A stretch of DNA of 64,000 bases from CAVSZB01 sp964420395. Its GTDB lineage: Bacteria > Krumholzibacteriota > Krumholzibacteriia > LZORAL124-64-63. Position numbers and translations under genes: made by a program. This document shows positions 8,144 to 16,602 of this stretch, in pieces. The notes beneath the pieces are model-generated. The model searched no databases. It saw only the letters and a list, made by a program, of their open reading frames with translations, and was not told the origin of the DNA. The DNA is taken from NCBI GenBank assembly GCA_964420395.1, contig CAYQTJ010000004.1:4657-68656 (forward strand). Reading direction: 5' to 3'. Positions within the stretch are counted from its first letter, which is position 1. Each line of letters starts with the position of its first letter.

Positions 8144-9217
8144 ATGAGAATCATCGCCCTGGCCAACCAGAAGGGCGGCTGCGGCAAGACGACGGTCGCC
8201 ACCAATCTCGCCGCCGCGCTCGCCGAGTCCGGGCAGCGGGTGCTGCTGTTCGACAACGATCCGCAGGGGCACGCCACCCTCGCCAGCGGCCTGGGCGAGG
8301 GGGATTTCGCCGCCGGCGCGTACGATCTCTACCTCACCCTGGACGCGCGCGTCGAGGAGGTCCGGCGGACGGTCGCGCCGAACCTCGACCTGGTTCCGGC
8401 GGGGATCGAACTGAGCGCCGTCGAGCAGGCGCTCGCCGGCGAACCGGGTCGCGAGTGGCGCCTGCGCCGGGCGCTGGACCGTTCCTCCCTGCCCTACGAT
8501 GTCGTGCTGATCGACTGCCCGCCCAGCGTCGGCCTGCTCACCTTCAACGCCCTGCTGGCCAGCGGCGAGGTGATCGTTCCGGTGGACGCGAGCGTGCAGA
8601 GCGCGCAGGCCGTGCGCAAGTTCCGCGAAACCCTGACGGTCATCGACGAGCGACGGGGCCACCAGGCCCGGCCGCGCCTGCTGCTGTCGAACCACGATCC
8701 CCGTTCGCGGTTCGCGCGCGACTTCGCGGCGGATCTCGCCCGGGACTTCGGCGACCTGCTGCTCGACACCGTGGTCCACCACACCGTGCGTCTGAAGGAG
8801 GCCGTCGCGGCCGGCCTGGCCGTGGGACGGCTCGACGCCGGCTCGCGGGGGGCGCGCGACTTCCGGAGCCTGGCGGCGGAACTGCTCGCGGCCGGCGCGG
8901 GCCTGGCCGATCCGGCGGCGTTCCCGTTGCCACCGGCGGCGGGCGGGCCGCTCCTGACCCCCGCGGGGGTGCGCTTCGCGGCGCGCTTCCCGGAGGCCCG
9001 CGCCGTGCGGGTTACCGGGTCGTTCACCGACTGGGCGGCGGAGGGGGAGCCGCTCACGGCGAAGGGTGACGGAGAGTGGGAGGCCGTGCTGCCGGTGCCG
9101 CCGGGGCGCTACGAGTACCGCTTCATCGTGGACGGCGACTGGCTGCCCGACCCGCAGAACGCCGAGGCCGTGCCGAACGACTTCGGCGGCGTGAATTCCC
9201 TGCTGGTCGTGCCGTGA
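8144..9217 (+). CDS. ParA/Soj-type ATPase fused to a C-terminal AMPK-type glycogen-binding domain
   Basis: A 357-residue fusion. Residues 1 to about 255 are a ParA ATPase: deviant Walker A QKGGCGKTT (9-17), FDNDPQGHATL, and DVVLIDCPPSVGLLTFNAL. From about residue 267 to the end there is a complete early-set (CBM48/AMPK1-CBM-like) domain: VRVTGSFTDW, GDGEWEAVLPVPPGRYEYRF, VDGDWLPDP and a closing GGVNSLLVV. The Trp residues that bind glucan in AMPK-beta are present. ParA ATPases position DNA or protein cargo; a carbohydrate-binding tail is unusual and suggests cargo such as glycogen or another glucan-coated body. No ParB is encoded nearby. The two genes that follow are closely spaced. Confidence 0.9.
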   Translation: MRIIALANQKGGCGKTTVATNLAAALAESGQRVLLFDNDPQGHATLASGLGEGDFAAGAYDLYLTLDARVEEVRRTVAPNLDLVPAGIELSAVEQALAGEPGREWRLRRALDRSSLPYDVVLIDCPPSVGLLTFNALLASGEVIVPVDASVQSAQAVRKFRETLTVIDERRGHQARPRLLLSNHDPRSRFARDFAADLARDFGDLLLDTVVHHTVRLKEAVAAGLAVGRLDAGSRGARDFRSLAAELLAAGAGLADPAAFPLPPAAGGPLLTPAGVRFAARFPEARAVRVTGSFTDWAAEGEPLTAKGDGEWEAVLPVPPGRYEYRFIVDGDWLPDPQNAEAVPNDFGGVNSLLVVP

Positions 9218-9230
9218 GATCGGGACGAAC

Positions 9231-10091
9231 GTGGCCGTCGAACTGACCCCCCGCAACCACGACATCCGCACCGTCGTCGACCACTTCCTCGAACCTGCGG
9301 TCGCCCCGGCGGGGCGCGCCCGGGGGGGGACGCGGGCCTATCGCTTCGCCGTGGCCGCCGGGGCCCACGGCTTCCTGGCCGCCTGGACCGCCGCGGGGCT
9401 CGCGCGGGCAAGCCTGCTGCTCGGCGGCAGCGGTGCCCGGCAGGCCCCGATGCGGGTCACCCTCGAGGAGTGGCACCGGCAGGCGTGGGCCGCGGCGCCG
9501 TTCCTGGGGGGGGGCGACCGGGAGCGGCTGCGCACGCTGTTCCGCCCGGAGGCGTTCGGCCACGCGGAGGGGGACGCGCGGCGCTGGCTGGGCGGCGTGG
9601 AGGTGGTGCCGCCGCGCTTCGTCGGCCGATCCGGCGGCGGGGAGCCGGGACCGGTCTGCGCCTGGATCAATCTGGGCGGGGTGGCGGGACGGTCGCTCGC
9701 GGCCCTCGAGGCGGCCCATGCCTGGGACGGGGGAGGTCTCTTCGACGGCGGCCTGGACGGGCTCGTGTGGTGCGTGCGCGCGGAGGAGGCGGGGGCGCTC
9801 GGCACCGCCTACGGCCTGGGCCGGCTGGCGGCGGCGCTGCGCCCGCGCCAACTGAAGCTGCTGGTCTACGCGGATGGGGCGCGGACCGGTGCCGCGCGGG
9901 ACCGCTGGCGGGAACTGGCCGGGCTGGCCGCCCCCGCCGCGGCGATCGAACTGCTCGCGGAGGCCTGCGATCCCCGGAGCGCGGCGGCGGAGGGGAGCGC
10001 CAGCCCGTTCGCCTCCCTGGCCGCCAGCCTGGCGCTCGGCGCGGAGGGGGCCAGGCGGTCGGGCGCCGCGGCGCGGGAGGCCGGCGCGTGA
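9231..10091 (+). CDS. Unknown protein, possibly a degenerate MinD/FlhG-like ATPase relative
   Basis: A 286-residue protein starting at GTG, 13 bases after the ParA-CBM gene. I do not recognise a family with confidence. The segment INLGGVAGRSLAALEAA, followed by DGLVWCVRAEEAGALGTAYGL and LKLLVYADG, resembles the later core strands of MinD/FlhG-type ATPases, where a recovered value is followed by ALA-AY helices. There is no Walker A. It may be an inactive ParA-family partner of the upstream gene; that is inference from layout and weak pattern similarity. The C-terminus is Ala-rich and ends in GTGA overlapping the next start. Confidence 0.55.
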   Translation: MAVELTPRNHDIRTVVDHFLEPAVAPAGRARGGTRAYRFAVAAGAHGFLAAWTAAGLARASLLLGGSGARQAPMRVTLEEWHRQAWAAAPFLGGGDRERLRTLFRPEAFGHAEGDARRWLGGVEVVPPRFVGRSGGGEPGPVCAWINLGGVAGRSLAALEAAHAWDGGGLFDGGLDGLVWCVRAEEAGALGTAYGLGRLAAALRPRQLKLLVYADGARTGAARDRWRELAGLAAPAAAIELLAEACDPRSAAAEGSASPFASLAASLALGAEGARRSGAAAREAGA

Positions 10092-10405
10092 ACGGCGAGG
10101 CGGGAGCCGTGCAGGCGGGGCTGGTCCGCGCCGGACCGCTGCGGGAGGACTTCCGCCGCTTCCTGGAACTGCTGGGCGAGCTCGACCCCGGTGTCACGCT
10201 GCACGAGGAACCGTTCCGGATCGTGGTCCGCCTCCACGGGCGCCCGCTCTGTGACTGCCACCCTCAATCCCACGCCGTGCACGTTCGGCTTGGCCGGGAG
10301 GCGGGGGGCGAGGTACGCTGTCGCACGCATGAGGACTTTGTCGACATCCTGGCGCGGTTGCTCGGCGAGCTGCGCGGCGCGGCCCGGCCGCTGCCGCCGG
10401 TCTGA
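10088..10405 (+). CDS. Small conserved-looking hypothetical protein
   Basis: A 105-residue protein whose GTG start overlaps the previous stop. It has no signal peptide or membrane segment. The middle reads as a beta-rich unit with CDCHPQSHAVHVRL, containing a CxCH pair and several His that could bind metal, followed by an amphipathic helix DFVDILARLLGEL. It ends 30 bases before a polysaccharide polymerase-like gene. Tight coupling suggests a role with the ParA-CBM protein and the preceding unknown. No function assigned. Confidence 0.55.
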   Translation: MNGEAGAVQAGLVRAGPLREDFRRFLELLGELDPGVTLHEEPFRIVVRLHGRPLCDCHPQSHAVHVRLGREAGGEVRCRTHEDFVDILARLLGELRGAARPLPPV

Positions 10406-10435
10406 ACCGGACCGCGTGCGCGCGGCAGGCGCGGC

Positions 10436-11824
10436 GTGACGCGGGCGGGCGCGGCGCAATTCCTGTACGGCGGTTGCCTGCTGACCCTCCCGCTGATCGG
10501 GTGCGATCCGGTGCGCCTGGCGAGCGGGGCCGATCTGGGCGCCGGCTTCCAGCCGGCCTATCTGTTCCTGGCCGGGGCGACCCTGCTCGCCTGCGCCGCG
10601 ACCGGGCGGCGGCGGCTGTGGGCCGGCTGGGCCGCGGCCCGTCCGTGGAGCACGCTCGGCCTGTGGGCCGCCGGGGCGGTGGCCGTCTCGGCGCTCGGCC
10701 TCGTGATCCGGCCTCCGGCGGGGGGGCCGGAAGCCGCGGCGCGGCTGTGGCGCCTGGGCAAGCAGTTCGGGCAGCTCCTGATCATGTTCACGTTCGTGGC
10801 CTGGCCGCTGCTCTGGACCCGGGGCAGCGCCCGCTGGGAGTGGACCCGCCGGCTGTTCGGCCTCGCCCTGCTCGGGCAACTGCTCTACGGGCTGGTGCAG
10901 GGGGCCCTGTTCGGCCACGCCTGCGCGCCGTTCGCGGCCCTGGAGCGGGTCTTCACCGCCAATCCTGCCATCCTGTCCGGCTCCGAGGAGCTGTACCTCG
11001 GCCACGGCTTCACCGGAATCCCCCGCCTGCGCGGCACCTGCTGCGAGCCGCTCTATCTCGGCAATTACCTCCTGCTGGCGCTGCCGGTGGTGCTGTTGCC
11101 GGGCGCACGGCATCGTCACCAGGCACTGGCGCTCGGCGGAGGCCTCCTGCTGCTGCTGACCTGGTCGCGCGGCGCCTGGCTGGCGGCGGGCGGCGCAGCC
11201 GTCGTCTGGGCGTTGCTGGCGGCGCGCGCGGGGCCTCGCCGGCGACCGGAGGCCGGGACGGAGTCCCCGCGGCGGTGGCTCATCGTTGCGGCGCTGTCGG
11301 GCATGGCGGTCGCGTTGCTGCTCTGGCGCCCCGACCTGGTCACGCTGCCGGCCCGACGGCTGGCGCAGTCGGTCAACCGCGAGGACTGGTCCAACCTCAC
11401 GCGCCTCTACTCGATGCAGGCCGCCTGGCGCGCCTTCCTGCTGAGCCCGGTGGTGGGGGTGGGGTGGGGCCAGTTCGGCTTCCACTTCGTGGGGCTGGTC
11501 GATCCCCTCGGGCTGCAGAGCCAGTTCAGCTGGCCGGTCGTCAACTCCTACCCGCTCCAGGTCCTCTGCGAAACGGGCCTCATCGGCTTCGCGGTCTTCG
11601 TCGGGGGGGCCGCGCTGGTGGCCCGGGCGATCGCGCGGGCGCTGGGCGGGGGAGGGGGAGTGGCGGGCGTCGAGGCCCGCCGCCGCACCGCCCTGCTCGC
11701 GGCGGCGCTCGTCGGGGTCTGGGGGCAGCTTCTGACGTTTTCCCAGTACAACCTGCCCCACATATGGGTCGCCCTGGGGCTGCTGCTGGCGGCGACGCGG
11801 GAAGCGGAGGCGGGCCGTGGCTGA
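10436..11824 (+). CDS. O-antigen ligase/polymerase-like membrane protein (Wzy/WaaL type)
   Basis: A 462-residue integral membrane protein with about 10-12 hydrophobic helices, a large loop around RLRGTCCEPLYLGNYL (about residues 196-211), and a typical Wzy_C-like stretch LTWSRGAWLA. Another loop, SPVVGVGWGQFGF, precedes the last helices, as in O-antigen ligase family proteins. These enzymes polymerise or ligate undecaprenyl-linked glycans at the outer face of the inner membrane. It starts the glycan run continuing to 16319 and overlaps the glycosyltransferase by 8 bases. Polymerase versus ligase cannot be settled from the sequence. Confidence 0.82.
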   Translation: MTRAGAAQFLYGGCLLTLPLIGCDPVRLASGADLGAGFQPAYLFLAGATLLACAATGRRRLWAGWAAARPWSTLGLWAAGAVAVSALGLVIRPPAGGPEAAARLWRLGKQFGQLLIMFTFVAWPLLWTRGSARWEWTRRLFGLALLGQLLYGLVQGALFGHACAPFAALERVFTANPAILSGSEELYLGHGFTGIPRLRGTCCEPLYLGNYLLLALPVVLLPGARHRHQALALGGGLLLLLTWSRGAWLAAGGAAVVWALLAARAGPRRRPEAGTESPRRWLIVAALSGMAVALLLWRPDLVTLPARRLAQSVNREDWSNLTRLYSMQAAWRAFLLSPVVGVGWGQFGFHFVGLVDPLGLQSQFSWPVVNSYPLQVLCETGLIGFAVFVGGAALVARAIARALGGGGGVAGVEARRRTALLAAALVGVWGQLLTFSQYNLPHIWVALGLLLAATREAEAGRG

Positions 11825-13001
11825 GCGCCCCCTCGTGCTGCTGGACGCCCTGCTGGTGCAGCCGGAGCCGACCGGCGTCGGGCGGTCGATCCTGGAACTG
11901 ACCCGGGCGCTGGCGGCCCGGGACCGGGGCTTCGATTTCGGGCTGCTGACCACGCATCCGGAAGCGTTCGCGCCGCTGGAGGGGGTGCCGGGCTGGCGGG
12001 TGCTCACCTGTGCCGGCGCTCGCGGCGGCACCCTGCGCAAGGCGCTGTACACCCAGTTCGCCCTGCCGGCGCTGGCGACGCGCCTGCGGGCGGCGGTCCT
12101 GCACAGCCTGCAGTTCGTGGCGCCACTGAGGCTGCCGTGCCGGAGCGTGGTCACCGTGCACGACCTGGCCTTCCGCCGTTTCCCGGGCACGGTGGAGGTG
12201 CCGCGGCGCTGGTACTACGAGGCCCTGGTGCCGGCGACCCTGCGGCGCGCCGGCCGGGTCGTCACGAATTCGCAGGCGACCGCGGACGACGTGGCGGCGC
12301 TGTTCCCCTCCGTCAGGGGGCGCCTGCGGGTGACCCCCTTCGGCACCCCCTCCTGGGTCTGGGAGCAGCCGGAGCGGCGGCGGGAGGGGGAGGCCGGGGG
12401 TCCGTTCCTGTTCGTGGGGACGCTCGAGCCGCGGAAGAACCTGCCGCGTATCCTGGAGGCTTTTCGCCGGTTCCGAAACCGGGCCGAGGCCGCCGGCGGG
12501 CCGCCGCCGCCCGTTCTGAGCCTGGTGGGCGGTCGCGGCTGGGGAGATTCCCCCCTGCGGGAGCCGATCCGGGCCCTCTCGGCGCGGGGGGCGCTGCGGC
12601 TCGAGGGGTACTGCCAGCCGGCTCGTTTGTGGGAACTGTACGGCGCGGCACGGGCGTTGCTATTTCCCTCCCTTCACGAGGGTTTCGGCTTCCCGATCCT
12701 GGAGGCGATGGCGGCCGGCCTGCCGGTCCTGACCGCCGACCGGGGGGCGATGCGGGAGGTGGCGGGGGACGCGGCGCTGCTCGTGGATCCCGACGACGTC
12801 GAAGCGATCGCCGACGGGCTCGCCCGGCTGGACCGGGACGCCGCGCTGCGGGCGCGATTGATCGCGCGCGGCAGGGAGCGGGCGCGGGAGTGGTCGTGGG
12901 AGCGCACGGCCGCGGCCACGGTGGCGGTTTACGCGGAGTTGGTGGCGGCGCCCGGTCCCCGCGACGAAATTGCCGTTGCCGCGCCTGAGGATAGCGTTTA
13001 G
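11817..13001 (+). CDS. Glycosyltransferase family 4-type enzyme
   Basis: A 394-residue GT-B glycosyltransferase starting at GTG inside the end of the polymerase gene. The C-terminal nucleotide-sugar half is clear: FVGTLEPRKNLPRILEAF, then LFPSLHEGFGFPILEAMAAG with the retaining-GT EGFGFP..E motif, and GDAALLVDPDD. The N-terminal acceptor half has EPTGVGRSILEL and VTVHDLAFRRFP. It likely adds a hexose to the lipid-linked glycan made by its neighbours. Donor and acceptor cannot be predicted. Confidence 0.9.
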   Translation: MAERPLVLLDALLVQPEPTGVGRSILELTRALAARDRGFDFGLLTTHPEAFAPLEGVPGWRVLTCAGARGGTLRKALYTQFALPALATRLRAAVLHSLQFVAPLRLPCRSVVTVHDLAFRRFPGTVEVPRRWYYEALVPATLRRAGRVVTNSQATADDVAALFPSVRGRLRVTPFGTPSWVWEQPERRREGEAGGPFLFVGTLEPRKNLPRILEAFRRFRNRAEAAGGPPPPVLSLVGGRGWGDSPLREPIRALSARGALRLEGYCQPARLWELYGAARALLFPSLHEGFGFPILEAMAAGLPVLTADRGAMREVAGDAALLVDPDDVEAIADGLARLDRDAALRARLIARGRERAREWSWERTAAATVAVYAELVAAPGPRDEIAVAAPEDSV

Positions 13002-13004
13002 CCT
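12976..13004 (+). promoter_or_regulatory. Possible promoter of the WecA/TagO-like gene
   Basis: TTGCCG, 17-base spacer, TAGCCT, overlapping the end of the glycosyltransferase gene. The spacing and hexamers match other promoters in the window, but it lies partly in coding sequence, so confidence is limited. Confidence 0.4.
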
Positions 13005-13052
13005 GCCGTAGCGACCAGCCGGCGATCGAGCCGCCAGGACAAGGAGCGCCGC

Positions 13053-14354
13053 GTGGATAGGGAGATCGTCGCGCTGTTGTGCGGACTGCTGGCGTTCAGC
13101 ATGTCGTGGCTGGTGCAGCCGCACTTCCGCAACCTCGGCTTCCTCACCAAGATCGTGGACCATCCCGGCTACCGTCGCTCCCATCTGGAGCCGGTTCCGC
13201 GCACCGGCGGCATGGCCATATTCATCTCCTTCTTCTTCACCCTCTACATCCAGGAGCGCCTCAGCCTCACGGATGCCATGCCGTGGTCGTGGCTCGGCAT
13301 CCTGATCGGGGCCGGCCTGGCGATCCTGGCGCTGGGAGTGGGCGACGATCGCTTCGGGATCCACGCGGAGAAGAAGCTCTACGGGCAGCTGCTCGTGATC
13401 GTGGGGCTGATGCTGTTCGGGCAGCGGCTCGAGGTGGTGAACCTGCCGCCGTTCGGCGAGGTGAACCTCGGCGGCTGGGCCTGGCCGGTCACCATGCTCT
13501 GGTACCTCGGCTTCATCAATTCGATGAACCTGATCGACGGGCTCGACGGACTGGCGAGCGGCATCAGCGTGCTGGTCCTGCTCTCGCTCGGCGCGATCTC
13601 CCTGGCGGTGGGCGAATTCGTGCCGCTGGTGTGCGCGGCCACGCTGTGCGGGGCGACCGTGGCCTTCTTCTACTGGAACATCAGCCGGCGCAAGATCTTC
13701 CTCGGCGACTCCGGCAGCATGTGGATGGGGCTCGTGCTCGGCACGCTGCTGCTCGACCTGGGGCGCCGGACGAGCGTGGCGCTGCCGGTCCTGCTGGCGC
13801 CGATGGTGGTGCCGATCTGGGACACAGGAACCACGATCATCCGCCGCTGGCGCAAGCGGGCGTCGATCTTCCAGGCCGACGATTATCACCTGCACCACCG
13901 CCTGGTGCGGGTCGGCTTCTCGCCCCGCGCCGCGGTGGCGTTCCTGCTGCTGATCACCGCCGGCACCGTCCTGTTCGCGATGTCCGATTTTCTGGGCGCG
14001 CCGTGGATCGGGATGCCGGCGCTCGGTTGCTGGCTGCTCTCCCTGCACCTCGAAGCGACGCAGCACCGGCGCAACCGCGCGCTCGGCTTCGACTCGTTCA
14101 CCGAAATCCTCTACATCCTCGGCTTCGACGACCGGCTCGAACTGCGCCTCGGGGCGCGGGGACGCAGGGTGGCGGAGATCGTCGACCTCCAGGCCGAGCG
14201 GCAGCGCGTGGAACGCACGCTCGCGGCGGCCGTCGGCGGCAGCGCGCCGGAGCGACTGGCGTCGCCCGCGCCGCGCCGACGCTCGACCAAGGCCGGCGCG
14301 GTGGAGGAAGCGGGCGAGGATGTCGTTCTCCCCACTACCCGCGATCTTTCTTGA
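13053..14354 (+). CDS. Undecaprenyl-phosphate sugar-1-phosphate transferase (WecA/TagO/MraY family)
   Basis: A 433-residue polytopic enzyme with about 10-11 helices, starting at GTG after AAGGAG. Family motifs are in order: HPGYRRSHLEPVPRTGG, GVGDDRFG, NSMNLIDGLDGLASG, FLGDSGSMWMG, and the cytoplasmic HLHHRLVRVGFS. These proteins transfer a HexNAc-1-phosphate from UDP-sugar to undecaprenyl phosphate and so start O-antigen or similar glycan synthesis. The C-terminal 90 residues after the last helix form a soluble tail not needed in the minimal family. The last 35 bases overlap the methyltransferase gene. Confidence 0.93.
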   Translation: MDREIVALLCGLLAFSMSWLVQPHFRNLGFLTKIVDHPGYRRSHLEPVPRTGGMAIFISFFFTLYIQERLSLTDAMPWSWLGILIGAGLAILALGVGDDRFGIHAEKKLYGQLLVIVGLMLFGQRLEVVNLPPFGEVNLGGWAWPVTMLWYLGFINSMNLIDGLDGLASGISVLVLLSLGAISLAVGEFVPLVCAATLCGATVAFFYWNISRRKIFLGDSGSMWMGLVLGTLLLDLGRRTSVALPVLLAPMVVPIWDTGTTIIRRWRKRASIFQADDYHLHHRLVRVGFSPRAAVAFLLLITAGTVLFAMSDFLGAPWIGMPALGCWLLSLHLEATQHRRNRALGFDSFTEILYILGFDDRLELRLGARGRRVAEIVDLQAERQRVERTLAAAVGGSAPERLASPAPRRRSTKAGAVEEAGEDVVLPTTRDLS

Positions 14355-14988
14355 CGACCTGGCGCGGAGCGCCGGCCGACCCGCCCTCGAGGTGGGGTGC
14401 GGCGACGGACGCTTCAGCGCCGTGCTCGCGGCCCACGGGGCGCGCCCGTGGCGGCTCGACCGTCTGCCGCCGCGCCGGGGCACGGTGGCCGACGCCGTGG
14501 CCGACGCGCGCGCGCTGCCGCTGGCGGACGGGAGCCTGGGGCTGCTGGTCGCCGCCAACCTGCTGCGGCACCTCTGGTCGCCCCGCGGCCCGGAGGCGGT
14601 GCCCGAGGATTGGCTCCGCTGCATCGCCCCCGACGGCCGGCTCTGGATCTTCGAGGACGAGCCGGTGTCGCGGCCGCCGGCCGCGCGGCACTACCGGGAC
14701 GCGATGACCCTGCTGGCGAGGCTCGACCCGGGAGGGCGCCGGCCGCTGCTGCCGCTCGGCCGGTTCCTGGCGCGGCTGGACGCGGCGGGACGAAGGGACG
14801 GCTGGAGGCACGGCATGGCGGTCAACGCCACGCCCGCGGCGGCGCCCGGAGCGCTGGCGGAGCTGCTCGCCGGGCAGGGGGGTGGGCCCGAGGCGCCCGG
14901 CGTCCGGCTGGCGGCCGCCATCCGGCGCGAAGGCCTCAGCTACGGGCCGTACTGGTGGGCGCGCTGGAGCCGGGAGGAGTCGGCGTGA
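14320..14988 (+). CDS. Class I SAM-dependent methyltransferase
   Basis: A 222-residue protein whose ATG lies within the end of the WecA-like gene. The SAM-binding motif I is LEVGCGDGRFS near residue 23. It is followed by an LDRLPP acidic-strand region, ADARALPLADGSLGLLVAANLLRHL (motif II/post II), and APDGRLWIFEDEP. It is best described as a small-molecule or glycan methyltransferase; the substrate is unknown. Overlaps on both sides put it in the polysaccharide operon. Confidence 0.82.
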   Translation: MSFSPLPAIFLDDLARSAGRPALEVGCGDGRFSAVLAAHGARPWRLDRLPPRRGTVADAVADARALPLADGSLGLLVAANLLRHLWSPRGPEAVPEDWLRCIAPDGRLWIFEDEPVSRPPAARHYRDAMTLLARLDPGGRRPLLPLGRFLARLDAAGRRDGWRHGMAVNATPAAAPGALAELLAGQGGGPEAPGVRLAAAIRREGLSYGPYWWARWSREESA

Positions 14989-16319
14989 ACGGCTGGCGAC
15001 GTCGGGGGGCGGGACTGGCGGCCGGGGGGGCGGCGCTGCTGCTGGGCGTGGCCGGCCTGCTGCTGGACGGCCCCCGGGGCCTGGTGGACTGGCGCGCCGC
15101 GCGCGTGGTGGTCCTCGAGAGCGACGACTGGGGCCTGAGCGGCTTCTTCCCGGAGAGCGCGCCGGCCGCCCCGGCGCGGGCCCTGCTCGGCGGGGGCTTC
15201 CCGGCCCCCTATTGGGACTCGACGCTCGAGGACAGCCTCGATGTGGCGTCCCTGGCCGCGCTCCTGGCGAGGCACGTCGGGCGGGACGGCCTGCCGCCGG
15301 TCCTGCAGGCGAACATGATCGTCTCCGCCCTGGAGCCTGAGCGGGCGGAGGGGGACGCCGCCGCGCCGCTCGCCTGGCGGCGGATCGACCTGCCCGACCT
15401 GCCGCGCGGCTACCCGCGCCCCGGCCTGGCCGCGGCGGTGGACGCGGCGATCGCCGCGGGGGTCTGGCGGCCCGAGTTCCACGGCGCCTTCCACTACGAT
15501 CCCGCCCGCCGCCGCGCGGCGCTGGAGTCGCGTCCCGATCTGCGCCCGTTGCTCGAGGAGACGGTGCTGTTTCCCGGCAGCGACACGGCGTGGGAATTGG
15601 GGGCCTGGCGGGCCACCGGGGAGTTGCGGGCGGAACTGGCCGCGGCCGTGGCGGTCTTCACGGCCCGCTTCGGCCACCGCCCGGTGTCGATCTGCGCGCC
15701 CGACTACGTCTGGGATCCCCGTTGCGAGGGGCTGTGGGCGGAGCAGGGGCTGACGGTGATCCAGGCCAAGCGCGAGCAGCGCGACTCCCGCCGGCCGGGG
15801 GGCGGGCCGGCGGCGCGGTTGCGCAAGGTGCTCGGGCGTGCCTGGGATCGCTGGCGCCACCCGGAGCGGCTCTACCTCGACCGCAATTGCCGGTTCGAGC
15901 CGGCGCAGGCGGCCGACAGCGCGGCCGCCGTGGCGGGCTGTGTCGCCGCGGTCCGGCGGGCCTGGGCTCGCGGCGAGCCGGCCGTCATCGAGACCCACCG
16001 CGTGAACTTCGTCAGCCTCGCCCCCGGGGCCGCCGCGCGGGGGCGGCGCCAACTCGACCTCCTGCTGGCTGCCCTGGCGGCCGAGCCGGGGGGAGGGCCC
16101 CTCTATCTGACCGATGCCGAACTGGCCCAATTGGCGCGGGGAGGCACCTGCCTGGCGTGGCGCGGCGACCGCGTCGTGCTCCGCAACCTGACCCGCGGGA
16201 CCCGCGTGGCGACGATTCCCGGCCCGGCGGGCGGGGCGGACTCGCTGCTGGCGATCGCCCCCGGGACCACGCTCGTCCGGCGGGCCGCGGGGGGCCATTT
16301 GCGGGCGCCCCGACGGTGA
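14985..16319 (+). CDS. Polysaccharide deacetylase-like (NodB-fold) membrane-anchored protein
   Basis: A 444-residue protein with an N-terminal membrane anchor or uncleaved signal (residues about 10-30). The body has features of the NodB-homology fold: paired acidic residues VVVLESDDWG (D47, D48), two His four residues apart in EFHGAFHYD (about H166, H170), the ICAPDYVWDP block where deacetylases have the catalytic Arg/Asp region, and a late ETHRVNF (about H338). I infer a carbohydrate deacetylase or related hydrolase acting in the periplasm on the glycan made by this operon. Similarity is by motif only. The GTG start overlaps the methyltransferase stop. Confidence 0.65.
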   Translation: MNGWRRRGAGLAAGGAALLLGVAGLLLDGPRGLVDWRAARVVVLESDDWGLSGFFPESAPAAPARALLGGGFPAPYWDSTLEDSLDVASLAALLARHVGRDGLPPVLQANMIVSALEPERAEGDAAAPLAWRRIDLPDLPRGYPRPGLAAAVDAAIAAGVWRPEFHGAFHYDPARRRAALESRPDLRPLLEETVLFPGSDTAWELGAWRATGELRAELAAAVAVFTARFGHRPVSICAPDYVWDPRCEGLWAEQGLTVIQAKREQRDSRRPGGGPAARLRKVLGRAWDRWRHPERLYLDRNCRFEPAQAADSAAAVAGCVAAVRRAWARGEPAVIETHRVNFVSLAPGAAARGRRQLDLLLAALAAEPGGGPLYLTDAELAQLARGGTCLAWRGDRVVLRNLTRGTRVATIPGPAGGADSLLAIAPGTTLVRRAAGGHLRAPRR

Positions 16320-16323
16320 GGAA

Positions 16324-16353
16324 TTGACCCGCCGTCCCTGCTTGTGATATCCT
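16324..16353 (+). promoter_or_regulatory. sigma70-type promoter of the first C25 peptidase
   Basis: TTGACC, 18-base spacer, TATCCT. It begins 5 bases after the stop of the deacetylase-like gene and gives a leader of about 240 bases. Confidence 0.6.
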
Positions 16354-16359
16354 AATAAC

Positions 16360-16602
16360 CAGATCCGGATTCTGGGGAATCTCACCCGCTTTCCTCGGGA
16401 CCCGGGCCTGCGCCAGTCAAGACAGCGGGCGCGCCGGGCGCGCCGATGAGACAGCAACCAGCGCTGGACCGGCGGGCTGGTGCCCCGGCCCATTCGCCAT
16501 CCCGATCGCGCGGCATGCAGGATCCACGTCGTCTCCGGCCGGGCCGGAGGCAGCTCCCCTGCCGTAGCCCTATCGCCCACCCCCGTCGTTCGGAGGCCGC
16601 GG
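16360..16602 (+). promoter_or_regulatory. Long 5' leader of the first C25 peptidase gene
   Basis: About 240 non-coding bases between the promoter and the ATG at 16603. It contains several inverted repeats, including ACCAGC (16457-16462) with GCTGGT (16476-16481) and a GGCGCGCC-rich segment near 16430. I find no match to a riboswitch class I know. The equivalent leader before the second C25 gene is of similar length. Confidence 0.4.

Noticed and set aside
16360..16602. A c-di-GMP (GEMM) or other known riboswitch in the C25 leaders
   Set aside because: The conserved GEMM core blocks are not present in either leader, and I could not align the two leaders into one shared fold.
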